Source: Rhodoferax sp. (lineage in GTDB: Bacteria; Pseudomonadota; Gammaproteobacteria; Burkholderiales; Burkholderiaceae_C). Taken from it: DNA of 38,853 bases. The stretch covers positions 1 to 38,853 of the forward strand of contig NZ_JAUSLE010000024.1 in the NCBI RefSeq assembly GCF_030646845.1. Reading direction: 5' to 3'. Of this stretch, positions 12,572-21,716 are shown piece after piece (position 1 is the first letter of the stretch; each line of letters starts with the position of its first letter). Below the pieces are notes generated by a model that made no database searches, was not told where the DNA came from, and saw only the letters and a program-made list of their open reading frames with translations. A program made the translations under genes and the position numbers.

Positions 12572-14761
12572 ATGAATCACCGAATCAGGCTCGCTGTCGG
12601 ACTCGGTGGGCTCTACGGCTTGCTGGCCGTGCTCTTTGGGATTCTTGGTCTGGTCCTGTGGGCCGACATGCAGGACGCCGAGCGCCAGACCATGCTGGCC
12701 ATCATGCGGCCGCGCTACGCCATGGCCGTGGTCATCATCCTGCTGGCCTGGCTCGGGCTGGGACTGCTGGTCTGGGCCTTGTACCGGGCCTATGCGCTGG
12801 CACCATTGCGCCTGCGTGAGCAGGCGCTGGTGATGGTCAACTCCAACCCGGCGCTACGCCTGCAGGAGCTGGGCGCGTCCGAGATCCGGACGCTGGCGCA
12901 GGTGGTCAATGCGTTGGCCGACCAGCGTGAGTCACTGCAGCGTGATGTGGAGCAGAAGATCCTGCAAGCCAAGGCGTCAGTCGAAGAAGAAAAGAACCGC
13001 CTGGCGGCATTGATGTCAGAGCTCACGCAGAGCGTCGTGGTGTGCAATCTTGATGGACGAATTCTCCTCTACAACAACCGTGCGCGACTGCAGTTTCAGG
13101 TGCTGGGTTCAGGCGCTCAGGCGGGCGGCACAGCCTTGATCGGCTTGGGTCGTTCCATTTTTTCCATGATGGAGCGCAGCCTCATTACCCATGCGCTGGA
13201 GAGCGTGCAGCACCGGCTCAAGGGCGGCAGTGCCCAACCCTCGGCCAACTTCGTCACCACCACACGCGCCGGGCAGCTGATCCGTGTCCAGATGGCCCCG
13301 GTCTTCAGCAACACCGGCGGCGACCAGGACGCATCCGCCAGCACCGACGCAACGCGAACCATCAGCGGCTACGTCCTCATGCTCGACAACATCACCCGCC
13401 ATGTCGAAGCGCAAGGTCGGCGGGACTCGCTGCTGCAGACGCTCACCGAAGGCAGTCGTGCATCGCTGGGCAATGTCCGTGCAGCGGTTGAGAACCTGCT
13501 GCAATACCCGGACATGCAGAACGACGAGCGCGACCGGTTCGTGGGCGTGATCAGCGACGAAGTGGAAGCGATGAGCCGGCGCATCAACCATGCCAGCACC
13601 GAGTTCGCCGATACGCTTGAGGCGCGCTGGTCGCTGGAAGACATGCACGGATCGGATTTGCTGCAGGCGGCGCAACGGCGCATTGAACACAAGCTGGGTC
13701 TCAGCGCCACGGTTGAAGCACTTGCGGGCGACTTGTGGATCAGAGTCGACGGTTTCTCGCTGCTGCAGGGACTGTGCTACCTCGCCGCCCGGCTCAAGGA
13801 TGTGTTCGGCGTGGACGCAGTGGCCTTGCGTCTGCGACCGTCCGGGCGGCTGGCAGAGCTGGACCTGCTTTGGTCGGGCGCCGCCCTGGACGCGGCGACG
13901 CTGGTGATCTGGGAACAGGCGCCTATGAGCGCGGGCGGCGAAGAAACGCCCTTGACGCTACGTGAGGTGATTCAACGTCATGGCGGTGAACTCTGGCAGC
14001 AGCGCGACCAGGAAACGCCACTGTCTTTGATCCGCATGCTGCTGCCCACCACGGTGGCGCAAGAGTCCGCTGATCCGACTGTCTGGCTTCGCAATGAGAG
14101 CCGCCCCGAGTACTACGACTTCGACCTGTTCCGGCAAACCGAGGAAACGCATGCGCTGGATGATCGCCTGCTGACGCAACTGAGCTACACGGTGTTTGAC
14201 ACCGAAACCACCGGACTGGAGCCGTCTGAGGGCGATGAAATCATCCAGATTGGTGCCACCCGCATCGTCAATGGCCGCCTGTTGCGACACGAGACCATCG
14301 ACCAGCTGATTGCCCCGCGGCGCCGTCTCAAGCCCGAGTCCATTCCCATCCACGGCATCACCGATGACATGCTCAAGGGGCAACCCACGATTGATCAGGT
14401 CCTGCCCACGTTTCATGAGTTCTGCGAAGACACGGTGCTGGTGGCGCACAACGCCGCGTTTGACATGCGCTTCCTGCAACTCAAGGAGGCGGCGACCGGC
14501 ATCGTGTTTTCCCATCCGGTGCTCGACACGCTGCTGCTGTCAGCGGTGATTCACCCCAACCAGGAGTCGCACCGGCTGGAGGCCATTGCCGGGCGCCTGG
14601 GCGTGAATGTGATCGGTCGACACACCGCGCTGGGCGACGCCATCGTCACCGGTGAAATCTTCCTCAAGATGATCCCCTTGCTGGCCGAACAGAACATCCA
14701 CACCCTGGGACAGGCACGCGCGGCCGCGGCGCGCACCCTGTACGCCCGAACCAGCTACTGA
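12572..14761 (+). CDS. Membrane HAMP/PAS protein fused to a DEDDh 3'-5' exonuclease
   Basis: This is a 729-aa fusion. Two N-terminal membrane helices (about 9-30 and 49-70) are followed by a HAMP-like and coiled-coil stretch (70-150). A PAS-type domain (about 150-260; SVVVCNLDGRILLYNN, then GYVLMLDNITRHVEAQ) and a kinase-like region (about 265-500) come next. That region has no phospho-acceptor His in the position expected for HisKA and no N/G boxes, so it looks like a dead kinase. The C-terminal third is a DnaQ-type exonuclease. All catalytic residues are present: D543 and E545 (FDTETTG), D631 (HNAAFDMRF), H684 and D689 (HTALGDA). The nuclease should therefore be active while tethered at the membrane under PAS/HAMP control. 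It lies 43 bases after the response regulator and 17 bases before the CBS-DUF294 gene, in one apparent operon. Its substrate, DNA, RNA or a small nucleotide, is unknown. Confidence 0.9.
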   Translation: MNHRIRLAVGLGGLYGLLAVLFGILGLVLWADMQDAERQTMLAIMRPRYAMAVVIILLAWLGLGLLVWALYRAYALAPLRLREQALVMVNSNPALRLQELGASEIRTLAQVVNALADQRESLQRDVEQKILQAKASVEEEKNRLAALMSELTQSVVVCNLDGRILLYNNRARLQFQVLGSGAQAGGTALIGLGRSIFSMMERSLITHALESVQHRLKGGSAQPSANFVTTTRAGQLIRVQMAPVFSNTGGDQDASASTDATRTISGYVLMLDNITRHVEAQGRRDSLLQTLTEGSRASLGNVRAAVENLLQYPDMQNDERDRFVGVISDEVEAMSRRINHASTEFADTLEARWSLEDMHGSDLLQAAQRRIEHKLGLSATVEALAGDLWIRVDGFSLLQGLCYLAARLKDVFGVDAVALRLRPSGRLAELDLLWSGAALDAATLVIWEQAPMSAGGEETPLTLREVIQRHGGELWQQRDQETPLSLIRMLLPTTVAQESADPTVWLRNESRPEYYDFDLFRQTEETHALDDRLLTQLSYTVFDTETTGLEPSEGDEIIQIGATRIVNGRLLRHETIDQLIAPRRRLKPESIPIHGITDDMLKGQPTIDQVLPTFHEFCEDTVLVAHNAAFDMRFLQLKEAATGIVFSHPVLDTLLLSAVIHPNQESHRLEAIAGRLGVNVIGRHTALGDAIVTGEIFLKMIPLLAEQNIHTLGQARAAAARTLYARTSY

Positions 14762-14778
14762 ACTCGCAGCACCAGATC

Positions 14779-16245
14779 ATGGACCAGCCGTCAACCCCAA
14801 GCTCAAGCCCGCGCAACGATTTCCAGGCCATGCACAGCCCGTTGAGCCAGTTGCCCAGGCGCGAACCGGTGACGGTCATGCTGGACACACCACTGCGCGA
14901 AGCGCTGGCCATCATGGACCGCCGCCGCATCGGCTCCATCATCGTCGTGGATGAACACGGAAAAATGCCGCTGGGCATCTTCACGCTGCGCGACGTGCTG
15001 CACCGCGTGGCGCTGCCGCAAGTCAGCCTGGACGAACCAATTGCCAGCGTCATGACCGGCGGCGTCATCACAGTCAAGCCGCACACCACCGCGTACGAGG
15101 CCGCCGTCATCATGGCGCGCCGTGGGCTGCGTCACCTGCTCGTGGTGGACGATGCCGCCCACCTGGTCTCCATCGTGTCGCAGAACGACTTGTTCGCCCT
15201 GCAGCGCACCAGTCTGAAGGACGTCAGCAATGACATCCGCCAGGCCCGGGACCTGCCCACCCTGCAGGCCTGCGCCAGGGACATCCAGCGCATCGCACTG
15301 ACCTTGCTGACGCAGGGCATGGCGGCGGAGCCGCTCACTCAATTCATCTCCACCCTCAACGACTTGCTGACGCTGCGCGTGATCGAGCTCACCCACGACG
15401 AGTTCGACCTGCCGCAGATTCAATGGTGCTGGATCGCGCTGGGCTCGGAGGGACGCTACGAACAGACCCTGTGCACCGATCAGGACAACGGCATCATCTT
15501 CGAGTGCGAGAACGAAACGGCCACCGAAGCGCTGCGCCAGCGCTTCCTGCCCTTTGCCCAGGCGGTCAACAACAAGCTCGATGCCTGCGGATTTCCGCTC
15601 TGCAAGGGCGGCATCATGGCAGGCAACCCGCAATGGTGTCTGTCCCTGCCCGAATGGTGCGCCAGGTTCCGCGGCTGGATTGAACACCCGCAGCCCAAGG
15701 CCTTGCTCAACGCTGCAATTTTTTTCGACTTTCGCCCCCTCTATGGCGACGAGGCCCTCAGCGAGGCCCTGCGCAGCTGGTTGCTCGATGAAACCCGCAA
15801 CGCGCAACTGTTTCTTCGCCTGATGGCCGAGAACGCGCTGCAGTGCGCGCCACCGCTGGGGCTGATTCGCGATTTCGTTTTCGACAGCAGCAAGGAATTT
15901 CCCAACACCATCGATCTCAAAATGTATGGTTCCCGGCCCTTTGTCGACGCGGCGCGCCTGCTCTCGCTCACGCATGGCGTGCGCCAGACCAGCACGGCGC
16001 AACGCCTGCTGGGGGCCTCCCAATCCGTCAATTTCGGTGGTGACGACGTGGCGGCCATGGTGGACAGCTTCTATTACATCCAGTCGCTGCGATTGCGTCA
16101 CCAGCATCAGGTGCTGGGCGAACACGGCGGCGGCAACCGGATCAACCCCGACATGTTGAACGAACTCGATCGCCACATCCTGAAAGAAGCCTTCAAACAG
16201 GCGCGCAAGCTGCAGAGCCGCCTCAGACTCGACTACCGCCTGTAA
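14779..16245 (+). CDS. CBS-pair DUF294 putative nucleotidyltransferase, 488 aa
   Basis: Two CBS domains (about 25-85 and 92-150; RRRIGSIIVVDEHGKMPLGI, then RRGLRHLLVVDDAAH) usually bind adenine nucleotides. They are followed by a DUF294 nucleotidyltransferase-like domain with GSEGRYEQTLCTDQDNG (from G222), where the GS and the aspartates D234/D236 match the GlnD/GlnE-like catalytic pattern. A DUF294 C-terminal helical domain (about 330-480) ends the protein. Cytoplasmic. The family is predicted to transfer a nucleotidyl group, but no reaction has been shown that I know of. It lacks the N-terminal cyclic-nucleotide domain found in the second DUF294 protein at 19228-21054. The gene follows the PAS-exonuclease gene by 17 bases and ends 209 bases before the DUF485-actP pair. 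Confidence 0.9.
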   Translation: MDQPSTPSSSPRNDFQAMHSPLSQLPRREPVTVMLDTPLREALAIMDRRRIGSIIVVDEHGKMPLGIFTLRDVLHRVALPQVSLDEPIASVMTGGVITVKPHTTAYEAAVIMARRGLRHLLVVDDAAHLVSIVSQNDLFALQRTSLKDVSNDIRQARDLPTLQACARDIQRIALTLLTQGMAAEPLTQFISTLNDLLTLRVIELTHDEFDLPQIQWCWIALGSEGRYEQTLCTDQDNGIIFECENETATEALRQRFLPFAQAVNNKLDACGFPLCKGGIMAGNPQWCLSLPEWCARFRGWIEHPQPKALLNAAIFFDFRPLYGDEALSEALRSWLLDETRNAQLFLRLMAENALQCAPPLGLIRDFVFDSSKEFPNTIDLKMYGSRPFVDAARLLSLTHGVRQTSTAQRLLGASQSVNFGGDDVAAMVDSFYYIQSLRLRHQHQVLGEHGGGNRINPDMLNELDRHILKEAFKQARKLQSRLRLDYRL

Positions 16246-16454
16246 CGCGACAGAGGCGGACCTCGAAACCCCGGAGCAACTGCTGCCCGTTGCAGCTGCG
16301 CCGCCGCGCCAAATTCAGGCGAAAGCACCATTTCACGTGCATGACATGCCGGTCTTGAGTGCGTAAGGGCCTGGTCAGCACCTATTTACAAAATGTGGAA
16401 ATGTGCTAAAGCATATATTTCTCAATCCATCCCAACTGCCTTCAGGAGGCCGCC

Positions 16455-16763
16455 ATGAATGATTCGGTAATCGAGAGAATCCAGAGCCATCCAAAGTACC
16501 TGGAACTTCGAAAAAAGCGCAACAGGATCGGCTGGTCCCTGACACTGCTGATGATGGTCGTGTACTACGGCTACATCGCGCTCATCGCCTTCAACAAACC
16601 TTTCCTGGCCCAACCCATCGGCGCTGGCGTGATCTCCCTGGGGATTCCGATCGGCATGGGGGTCATCGTGTTCACCGTGCTGATCACTGCCATCTATGTG
16701 CGCCGTGCCAACAGCGAGTTCGACACGCTGACCACGGAAATTTTGAAGGACGCTTCCAAATGA
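16455..16763 (+). CDS. yjcH: DUF485 membrane protein (YjcH)
   Basis: This 102-aa protein of the DUF485 family has two membrane helices (about 27-47 and 57-82). The conserved opening [24 protein letters not shown] and the [15 protein letters not shown] segment identify it. It is preceded by a strong AGGAGG ribosome site. Its stop codon overlaps the actP start (ATGA at 16760-16763), the same arrangement as yjcH-actP in E. coli. It is thought to accompany the acetate permease; its exact role is not known. The 209 bp upstream probably hold its promoter, with an AT-rich stretch at about 16385-16425. Confidence 0.93.
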   Translation: MNDSVIERIQSHPKYLELRKKRNRIGWSLTLLMMVVYYGYIALIAFNKPFLAQPIGAGVISLGIPIGMGVIVFTVLITAIYVRRANSEFDTLTTEILKDASK

Positions 16764-18487
16764 AAAAAGTACACGCAACGCTTGCCACCGTGCTGATGCT
16801 GCTGGTGGCAGGCTCAAGCCTGGCAGCAGGCGGCGACCTCGGGCAAGTCGACAAACAACCCACCAACTGGGTGGCCATCAGCATGTTTGGCGGCTTCGTG
16901 ATCGCCACCCTGTTCATCACCAAATGGGCGGCCGCCAAGACCAAATCGGCGGCCGACTTTTATACCGGTGGCGGCGGCATCACGGGTTTTCAAAACGGGC
17001 TGGCGATTGCAGGCGACTACATGTCAGCCGCCTCCTTTCTGGGTATCTCGGCCGCCGTCATGGCGTCCGGGTATGACGGACTGATCTACTCCATCGGCTT
17101 TCTGGTGGGCTGGCCGGTGGTCACCTTCCTGATGGCCGAGCGCCTGCGCAATCTGGGCAAATTCACCTTTGCGGACGTGGCGGGCTATCGATTCCAGCAG
17201 AAACCCATTCGTATCTTTGCCGCCTCCGGCACGCTGGTGGTCGTCGCCTTCTACCTGATCGCCCAGATGGTCGGTGCTGGTGCCCTCATCAAACTGCTGT
17301 TCGGACTGGACTACTGGCTGGCGGTGGTGATTGTGGGCGCGCTGATGATGATCTATGTGCTGTTTGGCGGCATGACCGCCACCACATGGGTGCAGATCAT
17401 CAAGGCGTGCTTGCTGCTGGCCGGCGTGACCTTCATGGCGTTCATGGTCATGGCGCAGTATGGCTTCAGCTTCGAAGCACTGTTTGCCAAAGGCGTTGCC
17501 GTCAAAACCCAGCTGGCGGTCAACGGTGGCAGCACGGCAGACGAGGCTGCCAAAATTGGCCTGGCCATCATGGGCCCAGGAGGCTTTGTGAAAGATCCGA
17601 TCTCGGCCATCTCGTTCGGCATGGCGCTGATGTTTGGCACCGCCGGATTGCCGCACATCCTGATGCGCTTTTTCACGGTGCCGGACGCCAAGCAGGCACG
17701 CAAGTCCGTGCTGTGGGCCACCACCTGGATTGGCTACTTTTACGTGCTGATCTTCATCATCGGCTTTGGCGCGATCACCCTGGTGTTGACCAACCCCGAG
17801 TTCTCCAACACGGTGACGGGCGTCATCAAGGGCGGCGGCGGCTCGGCCAATATGGCGGCCGTGCTGGTGGCCAAAGCCGTCGGTGGCAACGTTTTCTTCG
17901 GCTTTATCTCCGCCGTGGCCTTTGCCACGATTCTGGCGGTGGTGGCTGGCCTGACCTTGTCAGGCGCTTCTGCCGTTTCGCATGACATCTACGCCACCGT
18001 GATCAAAAAAGGCAAGGCCGATAGCGCCTCCGAACTCAAGGTGTCGCGCATCACCACGCTGGTCCTCGGTGTGGTCGCGGTAGCGCTCGGCATTGCGTTC
18101 GAGAAGCAGAACATCGCCTTCATGGTGTCGCTGGCGTTTGCCATCGCAGCGTCAGCCAACTTCCCGGTGCTGTTCATGTCGGTGCTGTGGAAAGACTGCA
18201 CCACCAGGGGTGCGGTGATCGGCGGCTTTCTGGGGCTGATCTCGTCCGTCGCCCTGACCGTGGTGTCGCCCTCGGTCTGGGAAGCCACGCTGGGCTACCC
18301 GAAGGGCTCTGCATTGTTCCCCTACACCTCACCGGCCTTGTTCTCCATGACCATTGGTTTCGTGGGCATCTGGCTGTTCTCCATTCTGGACCGCAGCGCC
18401 AATGCCGCCCAGGAACGTGCCGCGTTCCCCGCGCAGCAAGTGCGTTCGGAAACCGGTTATGGCGCCTCGGGAGCGTCCGGCCACTGA
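16760..18487 (+). CDS. actP: Cation/acetate symporter ActP
   Basis: ActP takes up acetate with a cation. This copy has 575 residues, close to E. coli ActP (549). An N-terminal cleavable signal ([22 protein letters not shown]) precedes 13 predicted helices. Family sequences include [67 protein letters not shown] and the segment around [18 protein letters not shown]. It is translated together with DUF485 through the ATGA overlap and is followed by a strong terminator at 18535. It lies within the SLC5-kinase locus, which makes acetate a likely signal for that kinase. Confidence 0.95.
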   Translation: MKKVHATLATVLMLLVAGSSLAAGGDLGQVDKQPTNWVAISMFGGFVIATLFITKWAAAKTKSAADFYTGGGGITGFQNGLAIAGDYMSAASFLGISAAVMASGYDGLIYSIGFLVGWPVVTFLMAERLRNLGKFTFADVAGYRFQQKPIRIFAASGTLVVVAFYLIAQMVGAGALIKLLFGLDYWLAVVIVGALMMIYVLFGGMTATTWVQIIKACLLLAGVTFMAFMVMAQYGFSFEALFAKGVAVKTQLAVNGGSTADEAAKIGLAIMGPGGFVKDPISAISFGMALMFGTAGLPHILMRFFTVPDAKQARKSVLWATTWIGYFYVLIFIIGFGAITLVLTNPEFSNTVTGVIKGGGGSANMAAVLVAKAVGGNVFFGFISAVAFATILAVVAGLTLSGASAVSHDIYATVIKKGKADSASELKVSRITTLVLGVVAVALGIAFEKQNIAFMVSLAFAIAASANFPVLFMSVLWKDCTTRGAVIGGFLGLISSVALTVVSPSVWEATLGYPKGSALFPYTSPALFSMTIGFVGIWLFSILDRSANAAQERAAFPAQQVRSETGYGASGASGH

Positions 18488-18534
18488 CACGACGATAGCA
18501 ACGCGGCCTGCGGGTACGCGTTCTAGAAGACATC

Positions 18535-18561
18535 AACCGGGCCATGTGCCCGGTTTTTTTT
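18535..18561 (+). terminator. Intrinsic terminator after actP
   Basis: An 8-bp stem AACCGGGC (18535-18542) pairs with GCCCGGTT (18548-18555) around a 5-base loop and continues into a T run to 18561. It separates actP from the converging exonuclease gene. Confidence 0.9.
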
Positions 18562-18574
18562 CGGGAGTCAGGCG

Positions 18575-19231
18575 TCAGGCAGCACGCAAGTGACGGAGCT
18601 TGATGAACGCCAGCGCCGCCATCACCGCGTCGTTGAGGGCATCGTGCGCATCGCGCAGGGGCAGGCCCAGGTCATTCATCAAGGTGGCGAAGCGCAGGTC
18701 AATGTTGGCATTGGCCTGCTGCTGATACGCCGGCAGCTGCCTGAACTTGTAGTCGTAGTACAGGATCGACACCTCGATTTTGGGTTGCGGCAGGCCCTGC
18801 CCCAACAAGGGCCAGATGGCCCGGTTGAGCATGGCCACGTCAAATTCCAGGTAGTAGCCCACCAGGGGCCGACTGCCGATGAAATGCATCAGGCGCTTCA
18901 CCGCGTCAAGAACGGGCAGGCCTTGCGCCACGTCGCGTTCACGCAGGCGATGGATCGGCACACTCCCGGCCGTAACACCACGCTCAGGCCGCACCAGCAA
19001 CTCCAGCCGCTCACTGGTCATGATGCGATTGCCCACAATGCGCACCGCCCCAATCGAGATGATCTCGTCGGTGCGCACATTCAGCCCCGTGGTCTCGCAG
19101 TCCAGCGACACCCACTCATTGGCGGGCGGCGGGTCAAACATGAAGCGAAATGCCGGGTCGCCCAGGTGGTAGAGCAGCCACTCGCGCTTGAGCGCACCCC
19201 ACCAGCGCGACGATGAAAGCCGGTCTGTCAC
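18575..19231 (-). CDS. DEDDh 3'-5' exonuclease (DnaQ-like), 218 aa
   Basis: A stand-alone DnaQ/epsilon-type exonuclease. The catalytic set is complete: D44 and E46 (SLDCETTGL), D131 (YYLEFDVAMLN), H196 and D201 (DAHDALNDA). The N-terminal 40 residues (RWWGALKREWLLYHLGDPAF) are outside the nuclease core and typical of the subgroup found beside DUF294 genes. It starts with GTG at 19231, overlapping the DUF294 stop codon (GTGA), so the two are translationally coupled. The same nuclease family is fused to the PAS protein at 12572-14761. The natural substrate is unknown. The gene runs toward the actP terminator. Confidence 0.92.
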   Translation of the reverse strand: MTDRLSSSRWWGALKREWLLYHLGDPAFRFMFDPPPANEWVSLDCETTGLNVRTDEIISIGAVRIVGNRIMTSERLELLVRPERGVTAGSVPIHRLRERDVAQGLPVLDAVKRLMHFIGSRPLVGYYLEFDVAMLNRAIWPLLGQGLPQPKIEVSILYYDYKFRQLPAYQQQANANIDLRFATLMNDLGLPLRDAHDALNDAVMAALAFIKLRHLRAA

Positions 19232-21054
19232 GCGACAGCTTCCAGATGGAAACGATGACGCAGCAGGGTCTTGAAGCGCTTGACCACGCCCAGCGTGTCC
19301 TTGAGCAGGTCACGGTCCAGGCTGCTGAGTCGGCTGACGTTGATGGCACCGGTCACGGCCTTGCCCGTGTCCAGCTCAGCCAGCCCCGCCTTGAGCTTGA
19401 GCCCCATGAAGAAGTGCAGGCTGTCCGTCAGGTCGGTGGCCATGTCCGCATCGAGCCGGCCCGCGGCCACCAGTGCGGCAATGCGCCCGGTGGTACTGGT
19501 TTCCGTGACGCGGTGCGCCAGCGCCAGACTGCGCACGCCATGCACCAGCGGGAAAATGCCCTCTTTCTTGAGGTTGAGCTGCTGGTCGGCGTCACCCAGG
19601 CCCAGCAACCGGTTCCACCAGCCGGTGCTGCTGGCAAAGAAATCGATCGCCGCCGCGAACCGGTTCAGCATGGCGTCGCTGTCTACCGCGATCCCCATGA
19701 GGCCGCGCCGCACCTCTTCCAGCAAAACGGCGTCGCCACAAACCGTGTGCGCGTCCATGAAAATCGCCAGCTTCATCAGGCTGTCGGCGTCGGGCATGAG
19801 CAGCCACTGGCGCGTCATCTGACCAAATTCGCCGGCGCTCTTGCGCCACTGCGGACTGCTGACCATGATGTGCCCCGGACACTCCGGGTAACCAAAATCA
19901 CTGAGCGCTCTGGAAAAGCGCTGGCAGATTGCTTCCAGGTTGTCGGGGGGCACATACCCATCGCGCAGGATCAGGCCGTTGTCCTGGTCGGTCTTGAGCA
20001 GCTGCTCGCCGCGGCCCTCGCTGCCCATCACAAACAGGCAGCTATTGGCTACCAGGTCGGCGGGCGCAATCAGGTGCCAGGCGCGTTCGAACAGGCGGGC
20101 ATTGAGCTGCTGCACCAGTTTGGCGATCAGGTTAACGCGTGAGCCACTGCGGTACAGCAAAGCGATCATGCGCGTGATCCGGGCCGCCGCCTGACTCAAG
20201 CCGGCCAGGTCTTTCGCCTCCTCGATCTGCACCGTGATCAGGTGGGACTGGTTGGACAGGAAACTGAACAGGTCCAGCGCCTCCAGAATGCCCACCACGT
20301 GCTCACCCTCCGCCACCACGACGCGGTGCACGCGCCGGCGCAGCATCACGGCCATGGCATCGCCCAGCTGGTCGGAGGGCCGCACTTCAATCAATGAAAA
20401 ATTGGACAACTCGCCCACCGCCAGCTGGTCCAGCGGCCGGCCGTCCAGAATGGCGCGCTGCAGTGCGGTAGCCGTAAAAATGCCGAGGCGGGGTGGCTCA
20501 GACTGCGTGTCGCGCACCAGCACATTGGACGTGCGCTGCGCCTGAAACAGTTTGACGACCGAGAGAATGTCGGTGGTGGCATCGACAAAGTGGGGCGGCC
20601 GCAGATAGGCCTCATCCACCCGGGACAGGGTGAGCGATTGCAGCTCGTGCTGACTCTGTCGCTCGGACAGGGCGCTGAGCTTGTTGCTGAGATCAGAGAA
20701 CAGCAGCGCGCCAAAGGTGGCGTTCGACGCAATCAGGTCACTGACCGCCTGGTGCGCCAGCTGATAGGCCACCACCTCCTCGGCCGCGACAAAACGGCTG
20801 CTGACCTTGCCCGCCACCAGGCCCCGGCCATCGAAGCAGTCGTCCGGGCCATAGGTGGTCGTCACCTCGCTGCCCTCAAGCTGCGTCACGTAGCCCTTGA
20901 TGATGACGAAGAGGTGGGTCGGCGCCACGCCGACGTCGAGAATCGTTTCGCCCTCGCGGAAATAGACAACGTCAACGCTGTTGCGAACCAGCCGCTGCTC
21001 GTCCGGGTTCAGGCAGTCAAACGGCGAGGCGGAGAAATTGAAAGCATTGGGCAT
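19228..21054 (-). CDS. cNMP-binding, CBS and DUF294 putative nucleotidyltransferase, 608 aa
   Basis: Domain order: a cyclic-nucleotide-binding-like domain (about 8-120; FREGETILDVGVAPTHLFVI), two CBS domains (about 150-275; RRRVHRVVVAEGEHVVGIL), and a DUF294 nucleotidyltransferase-like domain with GSEGRGEQLLKTDQDNG from about residue 344. A C-terminal helical domain containing LVHGVRSLALAHRV ends the protein. The canonical phosphate-binding arginine pattern of true CRP-type sites is not obvious, so the ligand may differ from cAMP. ATG at 21054 (MPNAFNF) is preferred over a TTG at 21066. The gene is coupled to the exonuclease downstream by a GTGA overlap. The trio of DUF294, exonuclease and acetate permease is a recurrent arrangement, as I recall also in Pseudomonas. 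Confidence 0.9.
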   Translation of the reverse strand: MPNAFNFSASPFDCLNPDEQRLVRNSVDVVYFREGETILDVGVAPTHLFVIIKGYVTQLEGSEVTTTYGPDDCFDGRGLVAGKVSSRFVAAEEVVAYQLAHQAVSDLIASNATFGALLFSDLSNKLSALSERQSQHELQSLTLSRVDEAYLRPPHFVDATTDILSVVKLFQAQRTSNVLVRDTQSEPPRLGIFTATALQRAILDGRPLDQLAVGELSNFSLIEVRPSDQLGDAMAVMLRRRVHRVVVAEGEHVVGILEALDLFSFLSNQSHLITVQIEEAKDLAGLSQAAARITRMIALLYRSGSRVNLIAKLVQQLNARLFERAWHLIAPADLVANSCLFVMGSEGRGEQLLKTDQDNGLILRDGYVPPDNLEAICQRFSRALSDFGYPECPGHIMVSSPQWRKSAGEFGQMTRQWLLMPDADSLMKLAIFMDAHTVCGDAVLLEEVRRGLMGIAVDSDAMLNRFAAAIDFFASSTGWWNRLLGLGDADQQLNLKKEGIFPLVHGVRSLALAHRVTETSTTGRIAALVAAGRLDADMATDLTDSLHFFMGLKLKAGLAELDTGKAVTGAINVSRLSSLDRDLLKDTLGVVKRFKTLLRHRFHLEAVA

Positions 21055-21083
21055 AGATCGGACCAATCATCAAGCCCATGCAT

Positions 21084-21716
21084 TCAACGCCGGATGCCTT
21101 GCGCCACGCTTGCAGCGGCGGGCCAGCCGCTGTCGAACCACGGGTCACCAGCCAGGTAGGCCCGCAGCATGGGCAGCGCGTCAAAACCCCAGAACACCTT
21201 GCCGTCCACCACAAACGACGGCACGCCAAACAGCCCCAGCGCGATGGCTTCATCGGTATGGGCCTTGAGCTGGGCTTTGACCGTGGCATCCTGCGCCGCC
21301 CGGGCAGGGGCCAGTTGCGCCGTCAACGCCTCCAGACCGGTCGCATCGGCGGCCTCCTGGCCACCGCGCCAAACATGGCGAAAGATGGTTTCACAGACGT
21401 AGCGGTTCGGCTCACCCCGCGCATTGCAAGCCACCGCCAGCCGCAGCAGCGCCAGCGGATTGAAGGGGTGGCTGGCGGGCAACTGCAGCTCAAGGCCATG
21501 GGTGTGGGCCAGCCACAGCACCTGGCGGTAAGTCCAATCGCGCTTGGACGGAATTTCAGCGGGGCCGAGTTGCCCATGGTGCTTGAGTAGCGCGGCAAAC
21601 AGGATGGGCTTGTAGGTCACGCTGTAGCTGTGCCCCATCAGGGCCACCGGCAGTTGCTCGAACGCCAGATAAGCGTAGGGCGAAATGAAATCCAGGTAGA
21701 CGGTGATGTGTTTCAT
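21084..21716 (-). CDS. 2-hydroxychromene-2-carboxylate isomerase / DsbA-like kappa GST
   Basis: This 210-aa thioredoxin-fold protein of the DsbA/kappa-GST group opens MKHITVYLDFISPYAYLAFEQL; the SPY segment carries the serine that replaces the CxxC active site. The family end signature LFGVPSFVVDGKVFWGFDAL is present. Named members isomerise 2-hydroxychromene-2-carboxylate with glutathione in naphthalene breakdown. Here no aromatic pathway is in sight, so a general glutathione-dependent role is more likely. The start overlaps the YbaK-DUF1289 stop (ATGA at 21713-21716). Confidence 0.88.
   Translation of the reverse strand: MKHITVYLDFISPYAYLAFEQLPVALMGHSYSVTYKPILFAALLKHHGQLGPAEIPSKRDWTYRQVLWLAHTHGLELQLPASHPFNPLALLRLAVACNARGEPNRYVCETIFRHVWRGGQEAADATGLEALTAQLAPARAAQDATVKAQLKAHTDEAIALGLFGVPSFVVDGKVFWGFDALPMLRAYLAGDPWFDSGWPAAASVAQGIRR

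Noticed and set aside
14803..16176. Long minus-strand open frame opposite the CBS-DUF294 gene
   Set aside because: Shadow of the DUF294 coding frame; low-complexity and domain-free.
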